The notes under the pieces: generated by a model
What the model was told of the DNA's origin: nothing
Seen by the model: the letters and a program-made list of their open reading frames with translations, nothing else
Databases searched by the model: none
Program-made: the position numbers and the translations under genes
Shown: piece after piece, positions 8,301-15,367 of the stretch
Layout of the letters: every line of letters starts with the position of its first letter
How positions within the stretch are numbered: the stretch's first letter is position 1
Source: Indolivaga alginatilytica
GTDB lineage: Bacteria; Bacteroidota; Bacteroidia; Bacteroidales; Dysgonomonadaceae
Direction: 5' to 3'
Length of the DNA: 64,000 bases
Assembly (NCBI RefSeq): GCF_003201355.1
Contig: NZ_QICL01000002.1
Location: 1 to 64,000 of the forward strand

Positions 8301-10930
8301 CTTCGGGACTAACTATGCTATCTTTTTCTACGGATAAAAAGACACCTTATCAGGTGGGTGAAAAAGTAACGGTAACCATTCCTAAAAGTTCCGATGGTAG
8401 AGTATTAATCAGCATCGAAGACGGAACAAAGGTAATACAACGCGATTGGGCTAAAACCAGTGCCAAGGAAGATACAAAATATACATTTGAAGTAACGGAC
8501 GAAATGAACCCGAACTTCTTCATCTTTGCAACACTTTTGCAACCTCATGCTCAAACCGATAATGATTTGCCCATACGTTTGTATGGCGTATTGAATATCA
8601 AGGTTGAAAATAAGAATACGATATTGACTCCTGTTATAACTATGCCTGATGAACTTCGGCCTGAAAAGGAATTTTCAGTTTCGGTATCGGAGAAAAATAA
8701 AAAGGCAATGACCTATACTCTGGCTGTGGTAGATGAAGGTCTGCTTGATCTGACTTCATTTAAAACACCCAATGCGTGGACAGATTTCTATGCTTATCAG
8801 GCATTGGGAGTTCGTACATGGGATATGTTCGATATGGTAGTAGGAGCGCAAGCCGGAAAATTGGGTCCATTGCTTAGTATTGGTGGTGACGAAACTCTTA
8901 AACCATCGAGCAATCCTTTGAACAGATTCAAACCGGTTGTGAAATTCTTAGGACCGTTCACGATGAAGAAAGGCGAAACACAATCTCATAAGATAAAGCT
9001 CGATCCGTATATCGGTTCAGTACGTGTGATGGTAGTAGCCGGATCGCAAGAAGGAGCATATGGAAACACCGAAAAAACAGTGGCGGTGAAAAACCCGTTG
9101 ATGGTTTTATCTACCCTTCCGAGAGTTGCGGGACCCGATGAGGAGATATTACTTCCTGTAAATGTCTTTGCAATGGATAAAAAGGTGAAGACTGTAAATG
9201 TAACAGTTCAGGCAGCAAACGGATTATTCCAGTTTACAGATGGAACAACCAAATCGGTTACGTTTACCGAAACAGGAGATAAAGTGATTTACTTTAAAGT
9301 GAAAGTTGCGAAGAAAACAGGAGCTGAGAAGGTAACCATTAAAGCAAGTGGCGGAGGCGAAAGCTCAAATGAAACCATAGATATAGAAGTGAGAAATCCT
9401 AATCCTCCGATTATATTGACTTCGGAGGCTTTGGTTTCAGCCGGTGATTCACACGAATTAAATATTAATCTTGATTCGCCAACTTCTGATGATTGGGTTA
9501 AACTTGAAGTGTCACGTATGCCGGCTGTTGATTTAAGTAAGAATATGGCTTATCTCTACGATTATCCATATGGCTGTTCGGAGCAAGTAACTTCACGCGT
9601 ATTCCCTCTATTATATGTAAGTGCATTCCGAAAATTCTCGGAAAAAGAAACCGAGAAGATGAAATATAATATCAATGAAGCGATCAAAATATTGTCGTCA
9701 CGCCAATTGGGTGATGGTGGTATTGTGTACTGGCCGGGTAGTTCATACCCAACAGAGTGGGTGAGTACTTATGCCGGACACTTCCTGATCGAAGCTAAAA
9801 ATAAAGGATATAATGTTCCGGAATCTGTTATCAGTAAATGGAAACAATTCCAGAAAAAATCAGCACAACGATGGAATAGGGGAGATCTTTACAGTTCTTA
9901 CTATTCGTATTCGATGACCGACCTGCAACAAGCATATCGCTTGTATACTTTAGCTTTGGCAGGCGATCCCGAATTAGGAGCAATGAACCGATTGAAGGAA
10001 ATGAAAGATCTTTCGATACAAGCCCGTTGGAGATTGGCGGCAGCATATGCTATTACAGGTAAAAAGGATGCAGCACAGCAGATAATATCGAATGTACCTT
10101 TAACTGTTGATAATTATTCAGCATTTAATAATACTTATGGTAGTCCGGCTCGTGACGTTGCCATGATAATGGAAACTAACCTGCTTTTAGGCAGAACCGA
10201 AAAAGCATTATCGTTAGCCTCCCAAGTATCGGAAGAATTAAGCTCCGATTATATCTCTACTCAAACAGCAGCGTATGGTTTGATAGCCATGTCTCAGTTG
10301 GCTGAAAAGATGGGTAAAGGAGCAATAGCTTATGACTGGAGTTTGAACGGCGCACCTCAAAAAGTTGAAAATTCGGCTCAGGTATTCCATGAATATACGA
10401 TTAAGCCACAAGAAGTTGTAAATATCAATTTTACCAATAAAGGAGAAGGGCAATTGTATGTTCGTCTGATTGGACGCACTCAACCTCTGGTAGATACATC
10501 TCGTCCTAAAAATGACGGAATAAATCTCTATGTGAAATATGTAGATGATAATAACAATGAGGTAGATATAACTTCGCTTCAGCAAGGAACTGAGTTTTTT
10601 GCGAATGTGATTATACAAAACGTTTCGGGCGAATCTATCACCGATTTGGCACTAACCCAGATATTCCCTTCAGGTTGGGAGATATTCAATAACCGATTGT
10701 TTAATGCAGCCGCTGATGCTACCAGTGGATCGTTTAATTATCAGGATATACGAGACGATAGGGTGATGACATTCTTTAATCTCGGCAATGGATATTCAAC
10801 AGCCGTTAAAGTTCGTTTGCAAGCAGCGTATTGCGGTCGGTTCTATCTGCCTGCAGTATCTTGTGAGGCAATGTACAAACCGCAAACTCAAAGTCGTACT
10901 TCGGGTATGTGGGTCGAGGTCAAGCAATAA
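5354..10930 (+). CDS. Bacterial alpha-2-macroglobulin family lipoprotein with thioester motif
   Basis: 1858 residues. A lipoprotein signal ends LLTNAC (Cys23). N-terminal macroglobulin-like beta domains follow; an MG2-type segment near residues 620-720 contains GYIYGERGVWRPGDSIYL. The alpha-2-macroglobulin core includes LAVVDEGLLDLTSF (about 1130). The thioester motif is GCSEQ (Cys1408-Gln1411) in YLYDYPYGCSEQ, at the start of the alpha-helical thioester domain. Such proteins trap proteases that breach the periplasm through a Cys-Gln thioester that attacks on cleavage. In many bacteria the gene is followed by pbpC; here it stands alone, followed by a strong terminator and then by genes on the other strand. 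The family and thioester are firm; the envelope-defence role is family knowledge. Confidence 0.93.
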   Translation: MRKINPILVLFLTIGFLLLTNACSRKGSRTIDPEFARYIAAFTYGSVSSVSSIQIELNQDMPSVELNAEVDQDLFEFSPKIKGKAYWVNTRTIKFVPEPGELKQGETYDAWFKLDKVLQVEKDFKEFYFYFKVPEQNFAVDMLPYSPTKDNDLTWNTVRGTLSLADEASMPDIEKMLSVEGNSNTAVVKIEATDVKGRYAFTIDSLKRTTQDLTYTLKVDGSPIGAKRDAEKLPIVIPAINASTFSVIDVRTAYEPSECIRITFSDPLSNNQNIQGLVNPNGIENFSYEIQKNVLKLYLDGNSSNTSVDLNIFKELKSSENKTLDKNYNYQLSLEKNKPEIKLLNSGNILPNSDNLNIPFQAVNLWAVDVTIVKIFENNVLGYLQSNDFGGDNELRRFGRLVLKKQIRLDEDHTMRLDQWNNFLIDLSTLIKQEPGAIYRVKFTMKKEYSLYPCSGIVPQVPQEAGLERFDNRMSEEDEAVWDIPQTYYYDPIDWEDYDWEEREDPCKSSYYSNRSSDCIVFASNIGLVAKIGSDKKVTVALTDILTTKPISGAVVDVYNFQMQRIGSAKTDGDGFATIDYKGGVPFVVVAAKDKDKGYLKLTSNLSLSLSNFDVSGKEIQKGLKGYIYGERGVWRPGDSIYLTFILDDKVNPLPKGHPVSLDLFTPTGQLYQKHVNTSGKDGFYTFKLATDPGAITGNWRADIKVGGATFSKTIKIETVKPNRLKVRLNVGELIDASRGVLNSTLSSQWLHGAAASNLKASVEMTLSVAGNPFKGYEAYSFNNPASNFSTDTYTIFEGRLDASGNANVAGKLPPASNAPGMLKATLVSRVFETGGDASIYSQTAAYSPYSAYVGIKSPNESDYEMLETGKDNMLDIATLSPDGKPLNRSDINVKIYKIKWSWWWNRNNDDLSSYVNNTSANVVLDKDVATVSGKAKVSFKVEDSEWGRYLVMATDKQGGHIAGKVIYVDWPAWKGRSNKEDASGLTMLSFSTDKKTPYQVGEKVTVTIPKSSDGRVLISIEDGTKVIQRDWAKTSAKEDTKYTFEVTDEMNPNFFIFATLLQPHAQTDNDLPIRLYGVLNIKVENKNTILTPVITMPDELRPEKEFSVSVSEKNKKAMTYTLAVVDEGLLDLTSFKTPNAWTDFYAYQALGVRTWDMFDMVVGAQAGKLGPLLSIGGDETLKPSSNPLNRFKPVVKFLGPFTMKKGETQSHKIKLDPYIGSVRVMVVAGSQEGAYGNTEKTVAVKNPLMVLSTLPRVAGPDEEILLPVNVFAMDKKVKTVNVTVQAANGLFQFTDGTTKSVTFTETGDKVIYFKVKVAKKTGAEKVTIKASGGGESSNETIDIEVRNPNPPIILTSEALVSAGDSHELNINLDSPTSDDWVKLEVSRMPAVDLSKNMAYLYDYPYGCSEQVTSRVFPLLYVSAFRKFSEKETEKMKYNINEAIKILSSRQLGDGGIVYWPGSSYPTEWVSTYAGHFLIEAKNKGYNVPESVISKWKQFQKKSAQRWNRGDLYSSYYSYSMTDLQQAYRLYTLALAGDPELGAMNRLKEMKDLSIQARWRLAAAYAITGKKDAAQQIISNVPLTVDNYSAFNNTYGSPARDVAMIMETNLLLGRTEKALSLASQVSEELSSDYISTQTAAYGLIAMSQLAEKMGKGAIAYDWSLNGAPQKVENSAQVFHEYTIKPQEVVNINFTNKGEGQLYVRLIGRTQPLVDTSRPKNDGINLYVKYVDDNNNEVDITSLQQGTEFFANVIIQNVSGESITDLALTQIFPSGWEIFNNRLFNAAADATSGSFNYQDIRDDRVMTFFNLGNGYSTAVKVRLQAAYCGRFYLPAVSCEAMYKPQTQSRTSGMWVEVKQ

Positions 10931-10953
10931 GAGTAAATCGATAATATTGAAGA

Positions 10954-10986
10954 AAAGCCGTATACAATAATGTATACGGCTTTTTT
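10954..10986 (+). terminator. Rho-independent terminator after the alpha-2-macroglobulin gene
   Basis: A perfect 13-bp stem AAAGCCGTATACA / TGTATACGGCTTT with loop ATAA is followed by a run of T. The A-rich left side lets it also serve the opposite strand. Confidence 0.9.
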
Positions 10987-11048
10987 ATGTAATGTAAATT
11001 GGCTTATTTATAAAGTATTATTATATATCCAATCTGAGGTCTGAGTAA

Positions 11049-11993
11049 TCATTCATTCTCCGCCACCACTCCTTTTTGTTCAGCTTCCACATCGGCTCTC
11101 GATTTACTCTGTGTAACCAGATATACCCCGATGAGAATCATAACAGCAGATAAAGCTTTAGTCCCCGAAAAACTGTCTTGTCCTAAACCGATAGCAATAA
11201 ATGATGCTATAAGCGGTTGTAGGTTATTGTACATAGAGATAGTTGTTGCCCTGATTCTTTTTTGAGCCACAGGTATAAGTGTATATGCAATGAATGTCGC
11301 AAAGAGCAATGTATAACCGATAAGCAGAAAGGGCAATACTTCCGATTGGGAGAATAGAGGAGCACTAACTAAATCTTTATATAAAAATGGAAGTAATATA
11401 ACGGTTGAATACAAGAACATCCACTTCATTAAGGTGATAGAGGAATATTTAGCAGTCAAAGGACGGGTTACAACCAGATAGGACGCATAACTTAGCGAAC
11501 TGCATACTACAGCCATATTCCCTTTCATGCTTGAGTCGGTGGTAATATCTCCATGATGACTTGTGTAAACTAAGAATATAGCACCGAGCCCACCTAATAA
11601 TACACCCGAAACCTTCTTTGTTGTGATAGGCTCTTTTAGTACAAGAGCAGCTATAACCATGGCAAAAAGAGGGGTGCTTGTTGTGATTATAGATGCATCG
11701 ACAGGAGAAGTATTATTCAATCCGAAAATAAATAGTCCCTGATTGAATGTAATACCTAAAAGTCCCCCCAGAAAAATTGTAAAATGATCTTTACGATCAA
11801 TCTTTTCTTTAGTCACAAAAAGTGAAGCTGTCCAGAAAGCTATAGTAGCAAATACCATTCGTGCAATAGTAAGCCCATAAGGGCTGATATACCCCGATTG
11901 AAGGAGGTATTTACTGATGGGAATGTTGATTGCAAAAAAAGTAACAACACTGAACATAGTTATATGCCCAACCTGTTTTTGAGAAAGTTTCAT
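11049..11993 (-). CDS. EamA/DMT-superfamily inner-membrane transporter
   Basis: 314 residues with about ten hydrophobic helices arranged as two EamA repeats: residues about 12-145, with TTSTPLFAMVIAALVLKEPI at the end of the first, and about 165-300, with NNLQPLIASFIAIGL in the second. Members of the drug/metabolite transporter family export amino acids, nucleosides or toxic metabolites; the substrate cannot be read from sequence. The last ~20 residues are charged and cytoplasmic. Its ATG overlaps the TGA of the upstream nitroreductase gene (ATGA), so the two are translationally coupled in one operon. Confidence 0.88.
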   Translation of the reverse strand: MKLSQKQVGHITMFSVVTFFAINIPISKYLLQSGYISPYGLTIARMVFATIAFWTASLFVTKEKIDRKDHFTIFLGGLLGITFNQGLFIFGLNNTSPVDASIITTSTPLFAMVIAALVLKEPITTKKVSGVLLGGLGAIFLVYTSHHGDITTDSSMKGNMAVVCSSLSYASYLVVTRPLTAKYSSITLMKWMFLYSTVILLPFLYKDLVSAPLFSQSEVLPFLLIGYTLLFATFIAYTLIPVAQKRIRATTISMYNNLQPLIASFIAIGLGQDSFSGTKALSAVMILIGVYLVTQSKSRADVEAEQKGVVAENE

Positions 11994-12625
11994 TTTTTAT
12001 ACGTATTGTATGATACTATTTCGTTTGTTGGCTTGCGTTTTTTAGGTCTCAATTCCTGAGCCGGATAGCCGATCAGTATGTCGAGTATGACTCGTTTAGA
12101 GTCGGGTATGTTTAGCAGTTTCTTTATCTTTGATTCGTTGAACCAGCCTAATATGCAGCTTCCCAATCCTTCGGCTTCGGCAGCCAGACAAATATGTGAA
12201 GCGGCAATACCTATGTCTACATAGGCAAAATGTTTGTCTTTGATAACGCCTCCGATCCCCGAACTTAGATTAACCTTTTCTTCAACCAGAAGAATATGTA
12301 TGGGAGCTTGTTTTGTGAAGTGATTCATTCCCAGTAGTCGCGCAGAAGCAGCATCTGCAACCTTATTCTTTAGTTCCGATTCGTCCACTAGAACAAGATG
12401 TACGGATTGTGTTTCACTTTCTGTCGGATTTTCAATTGATTCAAGAGTTTCATCAATCAATTGGGCATCGTTTACTACTACAAAGTGCCAGGGTTGTGCA
12501 TTGCAAGCAGATGGAGCCAGTCGGGCGGCCTCTATAATCCGTTCGATCTTTTCGGCTTCTACCGATCTGGTTGTGTCGTATTTGCGTGTGCTTTGTCTCC
12601 TACTTGCAAGTTCAAGAAAATCCAT
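11990..12625 (-). CDS. Nitroreductase-family FMN-dependent oxidoreductase
   Basis: 211 residues. The family N-terminus is clear: RRQSTRKYD (FMN phosphate contact region), then AARLAPSACNAQPWHFVVV. The C-terminal half carries GLGSCILGWF and the substrate/FMN segment LIGYPAQELRPKKRK. These homodimeric enzymes use NAD(P)H to reduce nitroaromatics, quinones or flavins. The native substrate is unknown. The gene overlaps the EamA transporter gene by 4 bases, suggesting joint handling of a small toxic or redox-active compound; that pairing is inference. The 174 bases upstream hold only a degenerate repeat remnant. Confidence 0.88.
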   Translation of the reverse strand: MDFLELASRRQSTRKYDTTRSVEAEKIERIIEAARLAPSACNAQPWHFVVVNDAQLIDETLESIENPTESETQSVHLVLVDESELKNKVADAASARLLGMNHFTKQAPIHILLVEEKVNLSSGIGGVIKDKHFAYVDIGIAASHICLAAEAEGLGSCILGWFNESKIKKLLNIPDSKRVILDILIGYPAQELRPKKRKPTNEIVSYNTYKK

Positions 12626-12669
12626 AATGTATGTGAAATAAATATAGCCAAATAAGTATTGTCATATTA

Positions 12670-12732
12670 TTCAGTAATAACGTTTTCCGGTTATGACATT
12701 TACCAGAGCCACAGATTTGGTCTGAGACCATA
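12670..12732 (+). repeat. Degenerate remnant of the dispersed modular element
   Basis: GGTTATGACATTTACCAGAG followed by GGTCTGAGACC matches the second half of the element (GTTATGCTTACCAAAGCAATAAAAAGGTCTGAGACC in the intact copies), with the AAGCAATAAA part eroded. Confidence 0.45.
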
Positions 12733-12799
12733 ATTAAAGCCTCAAAATTACGCAATTAAATGACAGGAAACCTTTTCACCCGGATATATTTTCGGGAAA

Positions 12800-13105
12800 T
12801 TATTTCTTTAACCTCTTTAGCGTATCTTCTATCATTTCCATTCTGTTTTTCAGCTTGTTGGTAGCAGCATCCAGCGTGTAGCCTTCATCCAGTAATTCTT
12901 TAATTAAAAGCATCCGCTTGATATTTTCGTAATTGTATCTGCGGTTCTTGCCTTCTTCTTCTGTTAGGCTTTTGATAATGCCTTTGTCTTCCCAATAACG
13001 GATTTGCCTTGTGGGAATACCTGTTATTTGAGATACTTCGCCAATACCGACAATTAGTTTGTCAAGAAACTCAAAATCAAAGGATAAGTTTTCGTTTTTT
13101 TTCAT
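12800..13105 (-). CDS. MerR-family regulator, DNA-binding domain only
   Basis: 101 residues. A MerR winged helix lies at about 20-85: GIGEVSQITGIPTRQIRYWE is the first helix-turn-helix, RRYNYENIKRMLLIKELLDEG the wing and next helix. A short coiled coil (LKNRMEMIEDTLKRL) for dimerisation follows. There is no effector domain and no cysteine, so it is not a metal- or thiol-sensing MerR of the classic kind. The gene is divergent from the ABM-SDR-NTF2-like operon; the shared 123-base region contains an inverted repeat (13161-13183). Regulation of that operon and of itself is inferred from the arrangement. Confidence 0.85.
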   Translation of the reverse strand: MKKNENLSFDFEFLDKLIVGIGEVSQITGIPTRQIRYWEDKGIIKSLTEEEGKNRRYNYENIKRMLLIKELLDEGYTLDAATNKLKNRMEMIEDTLKRLKK

Positions 13106-13132
13106 TTTGTAAATAAATTACAATTATTGTTG

Positions 13133-13140
13133 CAAATCTA
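13133..13140 (-). promoter_or_regulatory. Probable -7 element of the MerR gene
   Basis: On the minus strand the sequence reads TAGATTTG, matching TAnnTTTG, about 30 bases upstream of the MerR start codon. Confidence 0.5.
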
Positions 13141-13160
13141 AATAATATATCCTTAATTTG

Positions 13161-13183
13161 CAATTGTAAATAATCGACAATTG
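13161..13183. promoter_or_regulatory. Candidate MerR operator (inverted repeat)
   Basis: CAATTGT, nine bases, ACAATTG: a perfect 7-bp inverted repeat in the MerR/ABM intergenic region. MerR proteins typically bind a dyad between divergent genes. A second related segment (TTACAATTATTGTTGCAAAT, 13118-13137) lies closer to the MerR gene. Confidence 0.45.
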
Positions 13184-13228
13184 TTGCATTGTTTAGGCAA
13201 TTTGTGTAATTAATTTTAAAAAAAAGAA

Positions 13229-13519
13229 ATGGATAATAGAAAAGTAGAATCAACAGTAATCTTAAAATGCAAAACAAATAAAATACAAGAATTTAGAATT
13301 GCAGTAGCAAAACTAGTGAACGAAACCGTTAAAGAGCCGGGGTGTGAAATCTTCAGGATATTTCAAAACAATGCTCAACCGGATGAATTTATCCTCTGGG
13401 AAATATTTAAAGATGCAGCAGCTCTGGATATACACATGAAAGCAGCACATACTCAGGAGTGTTTTTCTTTGGGATTGTTTGAAGTTGTATCCGCGACCCA
13501 CCATACCGAAGTTGCATAA
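13229..13519 (+). CDS. Antibiotic biosynthesis monooxygenase (ABM)-domain protein
   Basis: 96 residues, a single ABM ferredoxin-like dimeric alpha/beta barrel domain: STVILKCKTNKIQEFRIAVA at the N-terminus, EPGCEIFRIFQN, EFILWEIFKDAAALDIHMK, and the terminal His-containing helix. The family includes cofactor-free oxygenases such as YgiN-type quinol monooxygenases, and heme-degrading relatives. No heme-binding Asn-Trp pair was recognised. First gene of an operon with an SDR dehydrogenase (26-base gap) and an NTF2-like protein, divergent from a MerR regulator. A role in quinone or aldehyde detoxification is only a guess from the company it keeps. Confidence 0.8.
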   Translation: MDNRKVESTVILKCKTNKIQEFRIAVAKLVNETVKEPGCEIFRIFQNNAQPDEFILWEIFKDAAALDIHMKAAHTQECFSLGLFEVVSATHHTEVA

Positions 13520-13544
13520 CAGTAATTTTTTTAAAATATAAAAA

Positions 13545-14324
13545 GTGGATCAACAAATTTTAAAAGGTAAATACGCAATAGTAACAGGAGGGAGTGATGG
13601 CATCGGCTTAGCTATTGCTAAAGTCTTTGCCGGGAATGGAGCAAACATTGTTCTTATTGCCCGAAATGAAAAAAAATTAGAACAAGTAAAACAAGACTTG
13701 TCGGTTTATGGCGTTGGTATCTATACGTTTGCGGCTGATCTGGGAGTTTTGCCTTCTGTGAAAACAATTTCGGAGAAGATATTAAGAACTATTCCTAAAG
13801 TTGACATTTTAATAAATAATGCAGGAATAGGGCGCTTTATTCCTTTTAAAGAAACGAGTGAAGAAGCTCTGGATCTGCATATCAACCTAAACATCAGAGC
13901 ACCCTATTTTTTGACTCAGTATTTATTAGAATCTTTAATAGAGTCTAAAGGAAATGTAATTAATATCTCATCTTATTTTTCTCACAGAATGCTGTCGGGA
14001 AGAGATTCCACAGCATACTCGCTGACGAAGGGTGCAATAGATTCTTTTACCAAATCGCTAGCTTTTGAGATGGGTAAAAAAGGAGTTCGGGTAAATGCCA
14101 TTGCACCGGGCAGTATACAGACTCCACAGCTTAATCTGAATATAGAGAAGCTTACACCTCACGAACAGGAAAGATTTAGGGAAATGATACAAACCATTTA
14201 TCCTTTGGGCAAAATAGGAGAGGCTGAAGATGTAGCTCAGGCGGCTTTGTTTTTGGCATCTGATCAGGCTAAGTGGATTACAGGCTCTATCATGTCTGTC
14301 GATGGTGGACTAACTACAAATTAA
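13545..14324 (+). CDS. Short-chain dehydrogenase/reductase
   Basis: 259 residues, a complete classical SDR. The Rossmann motif is TGGSDGIG (14-21); NNAG is at 91-94, the catalytic Ser at 142/143 (NISSYFS) and the active-site pair Tyr158-Lys162 (YSLTK). Residue 40 (Arg in LIAR, after beta strand 2) favours NADP(H). The C-terminal segment MSVDGGLTTN is typical. The start appears to be GTG, because it is the only start codon that keeps the whole Rossmann strand with the correct spacing. Middle gene of the ABM-SDR-NTF2-like operon. Substrate unknown. Confidence 0.88.
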   Translation: MDQQILKGKYAIVTGGSDGIGLAIAKVFAGNGANIVLIARNEKKLEQVKQDLSVYGVGIYTFAADLGVLPSVKTISEKILRTIPKVDILINNAGIGRFIPFKETSEEALDLHINLNIRAPYFLTQYLLESLIESKGNVINISSYFSHRMLSGRDSTAYSLTKGAIDSFTKSLAFEMGKKGVRVNAIAPGSIQTPQLNLNIEKLTPHEQERFREMIQTIYPLGKIGEAEDVAQAALFLASDQAKWITGSIMSVDGGLTTN

Positions 14325-14341
14325 CTAATGAACAGAATTGT

Positions 14342-14821
14342 ATGATGATTAAAAAAATATTCTTATTAGCGGCATTTGTAATGATTATACTGCCTTCGAT
14401 TGCCTCACAAGAAAACGAAAAAGTAAACAATATGGAAGAACAGCAAATTAAAGAATTGTTAGAAGAGAAATATATTAATGCTGTAGCTAATAAGCTGGAT
14501 ACCGATAAAATGTTAGAATTGTTTCATCCCGATTTTGCAATTTTCTCTGCAGATGGTGAGGAGCTGAAAAGATTTCCCCTTTTGGAATGGAAAAAGGCTG
14601 TGGATGATTATAAAAAGGACAATAAAGGAAATCCAGGATTGCGAACATTGACATATGATTTTGCCTCCATTGATGTAACGGGCAATGCCGCCGCCGTAAA
14701 AGTGCTATTATTTAGAAATAAAGAGCTGATAGCTACCGATTATATTTCTTTACTCAAATTTAACGGAGTTTGGAAGATTGTGGCGAAAGTGCCTTATGCA
14801 CATGTTGACAAGCCATTTTGA
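14342..14821 (+). CDS. Exported NTF2-like (SnoaL / lumazine-binding-like) protein
   Basis: About 159 residues from ATG ATG. A signal peptide (MMIKKIFLLAAFVMIILPSIAS) precedes a single cone-shaped NTF2-like domain: EQQIKELLEEKYINAVANK, ELFHPDFAIFSADG, DFASIDVTGNAAAVKV, DYISLLKFNGVWKIVAKV. A longer reading frame begins at 14273 inside the SDR gene, but the signal peptide fixes the start at 14342. The fold is used both by enzymes (isomerases, cyclases) and by binding proteins, so activity cannot be assigned. Last gene of the MerR-controlled operon; a bidirectional terminator follows. Confidence 0.78.
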   Translation: MMIKKIFLLAAFVMIILPSIASQENEKVNNMEEQQIKELLEEKYINAVANKLDTDKMLELFHPDFAIFSADGEELKRFPLLEWKKAVDDYKKDNKGNPGLRTLTYDFASIDVTGNAAAVKVLLFRNKELIATDYISLLKFNGVWKIVAKVPYAHVDKPF

Positions 14822-14830
14822 TTTAAATAG

Positions 14831-14867
14831 AAATATCCCCTTAGACATTAAAACTGAGGGGATATTT
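14831..14867. terminator. Bidirectional terminator
   Basis: Stem AAATATCCCCTTAG / CTGAGGGGATATTT (one G-U pair) with a 9-base loop, between the convergent NTF2-like gene and the small membrane protein gene. Confidence 0.8.
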
Positions 14868-14887
14868 TGCTCATTACAACAGTATAT

Positions 14888-15247
14888 TTATTTAACAAGA
14901 ATAGTTGCTACTCCAACCAGAATTGCAACAACACCTAAAATAGTTTGCGGTAAAAACAGATTGTCATCAGGTTGGGGATTTTTCTTCAACTTGATATACC
15001 TGTAAATAAAGAAAACTGCTATAAGTATTTCTATTGAACTGCCCAAAATCAAAAAATACCAGTACGTTGCATTTTCGTCGATTACACTGTATCGTATCGT
15101 GCTCAGAATTACAATTCCTACTGTTCCCCAGATAATAAATAATGGAGCCAGCCATACTTTTACAACGGCTGCTTGTTTGGTTATCGGCTTTTTGTTGAAT
15201 AGAATAGCTATAAGCCCTAACACAATTAAAATTATTGCATAAATCAT
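14888..15247 (-). CDS. Small membrane protein of unknown function
   Basis: 119 residues with four predicted hydrophobic helices: about 1-17, 30-52, 62-84 and 101-118. A short Lys-rich stretch (KLKKNPQPDD) falls between helices 3 and 4. No family was recognised. The gene is a single unit with its own promoter-like TATATTTG 30 bases upstream and a terminator downstream. It has the codon character of its neighbours. Confidence 0.65.
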   Translation of the reverse strand: MIYAIILIVLGLIAILFNKKPITKQAAVVKVWLAPLFIIWGTVGIVILSTIRYSVIDENATYWYFLILGSSIEILIAVFFIYRYIKLKKNPQPDDNLFLPQTILGVVAILVGVATILVK

Positions 15248-15277
15248 ATCGAATTGTTTTTAATAAATAGTGATATT

Positions 15278-15285
15278 CAAATATA
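15278..15285 (-). promoter_or_regulatory. Probable -7 element of the small membrane protein gene
   Basis: Minus-strand TATATTTG, an exact TAnnTTTG match, 31 bases upstream of the start codon. Confidence 0.55.
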
Positions 15286-15367
15286 GGAATTGTTGCCGAA
15301 ATAGCCCTGTTTTATCTATTAAAAACGAAAAGATATATATGTAATTTATGAATAATTGCCCTGTTCT

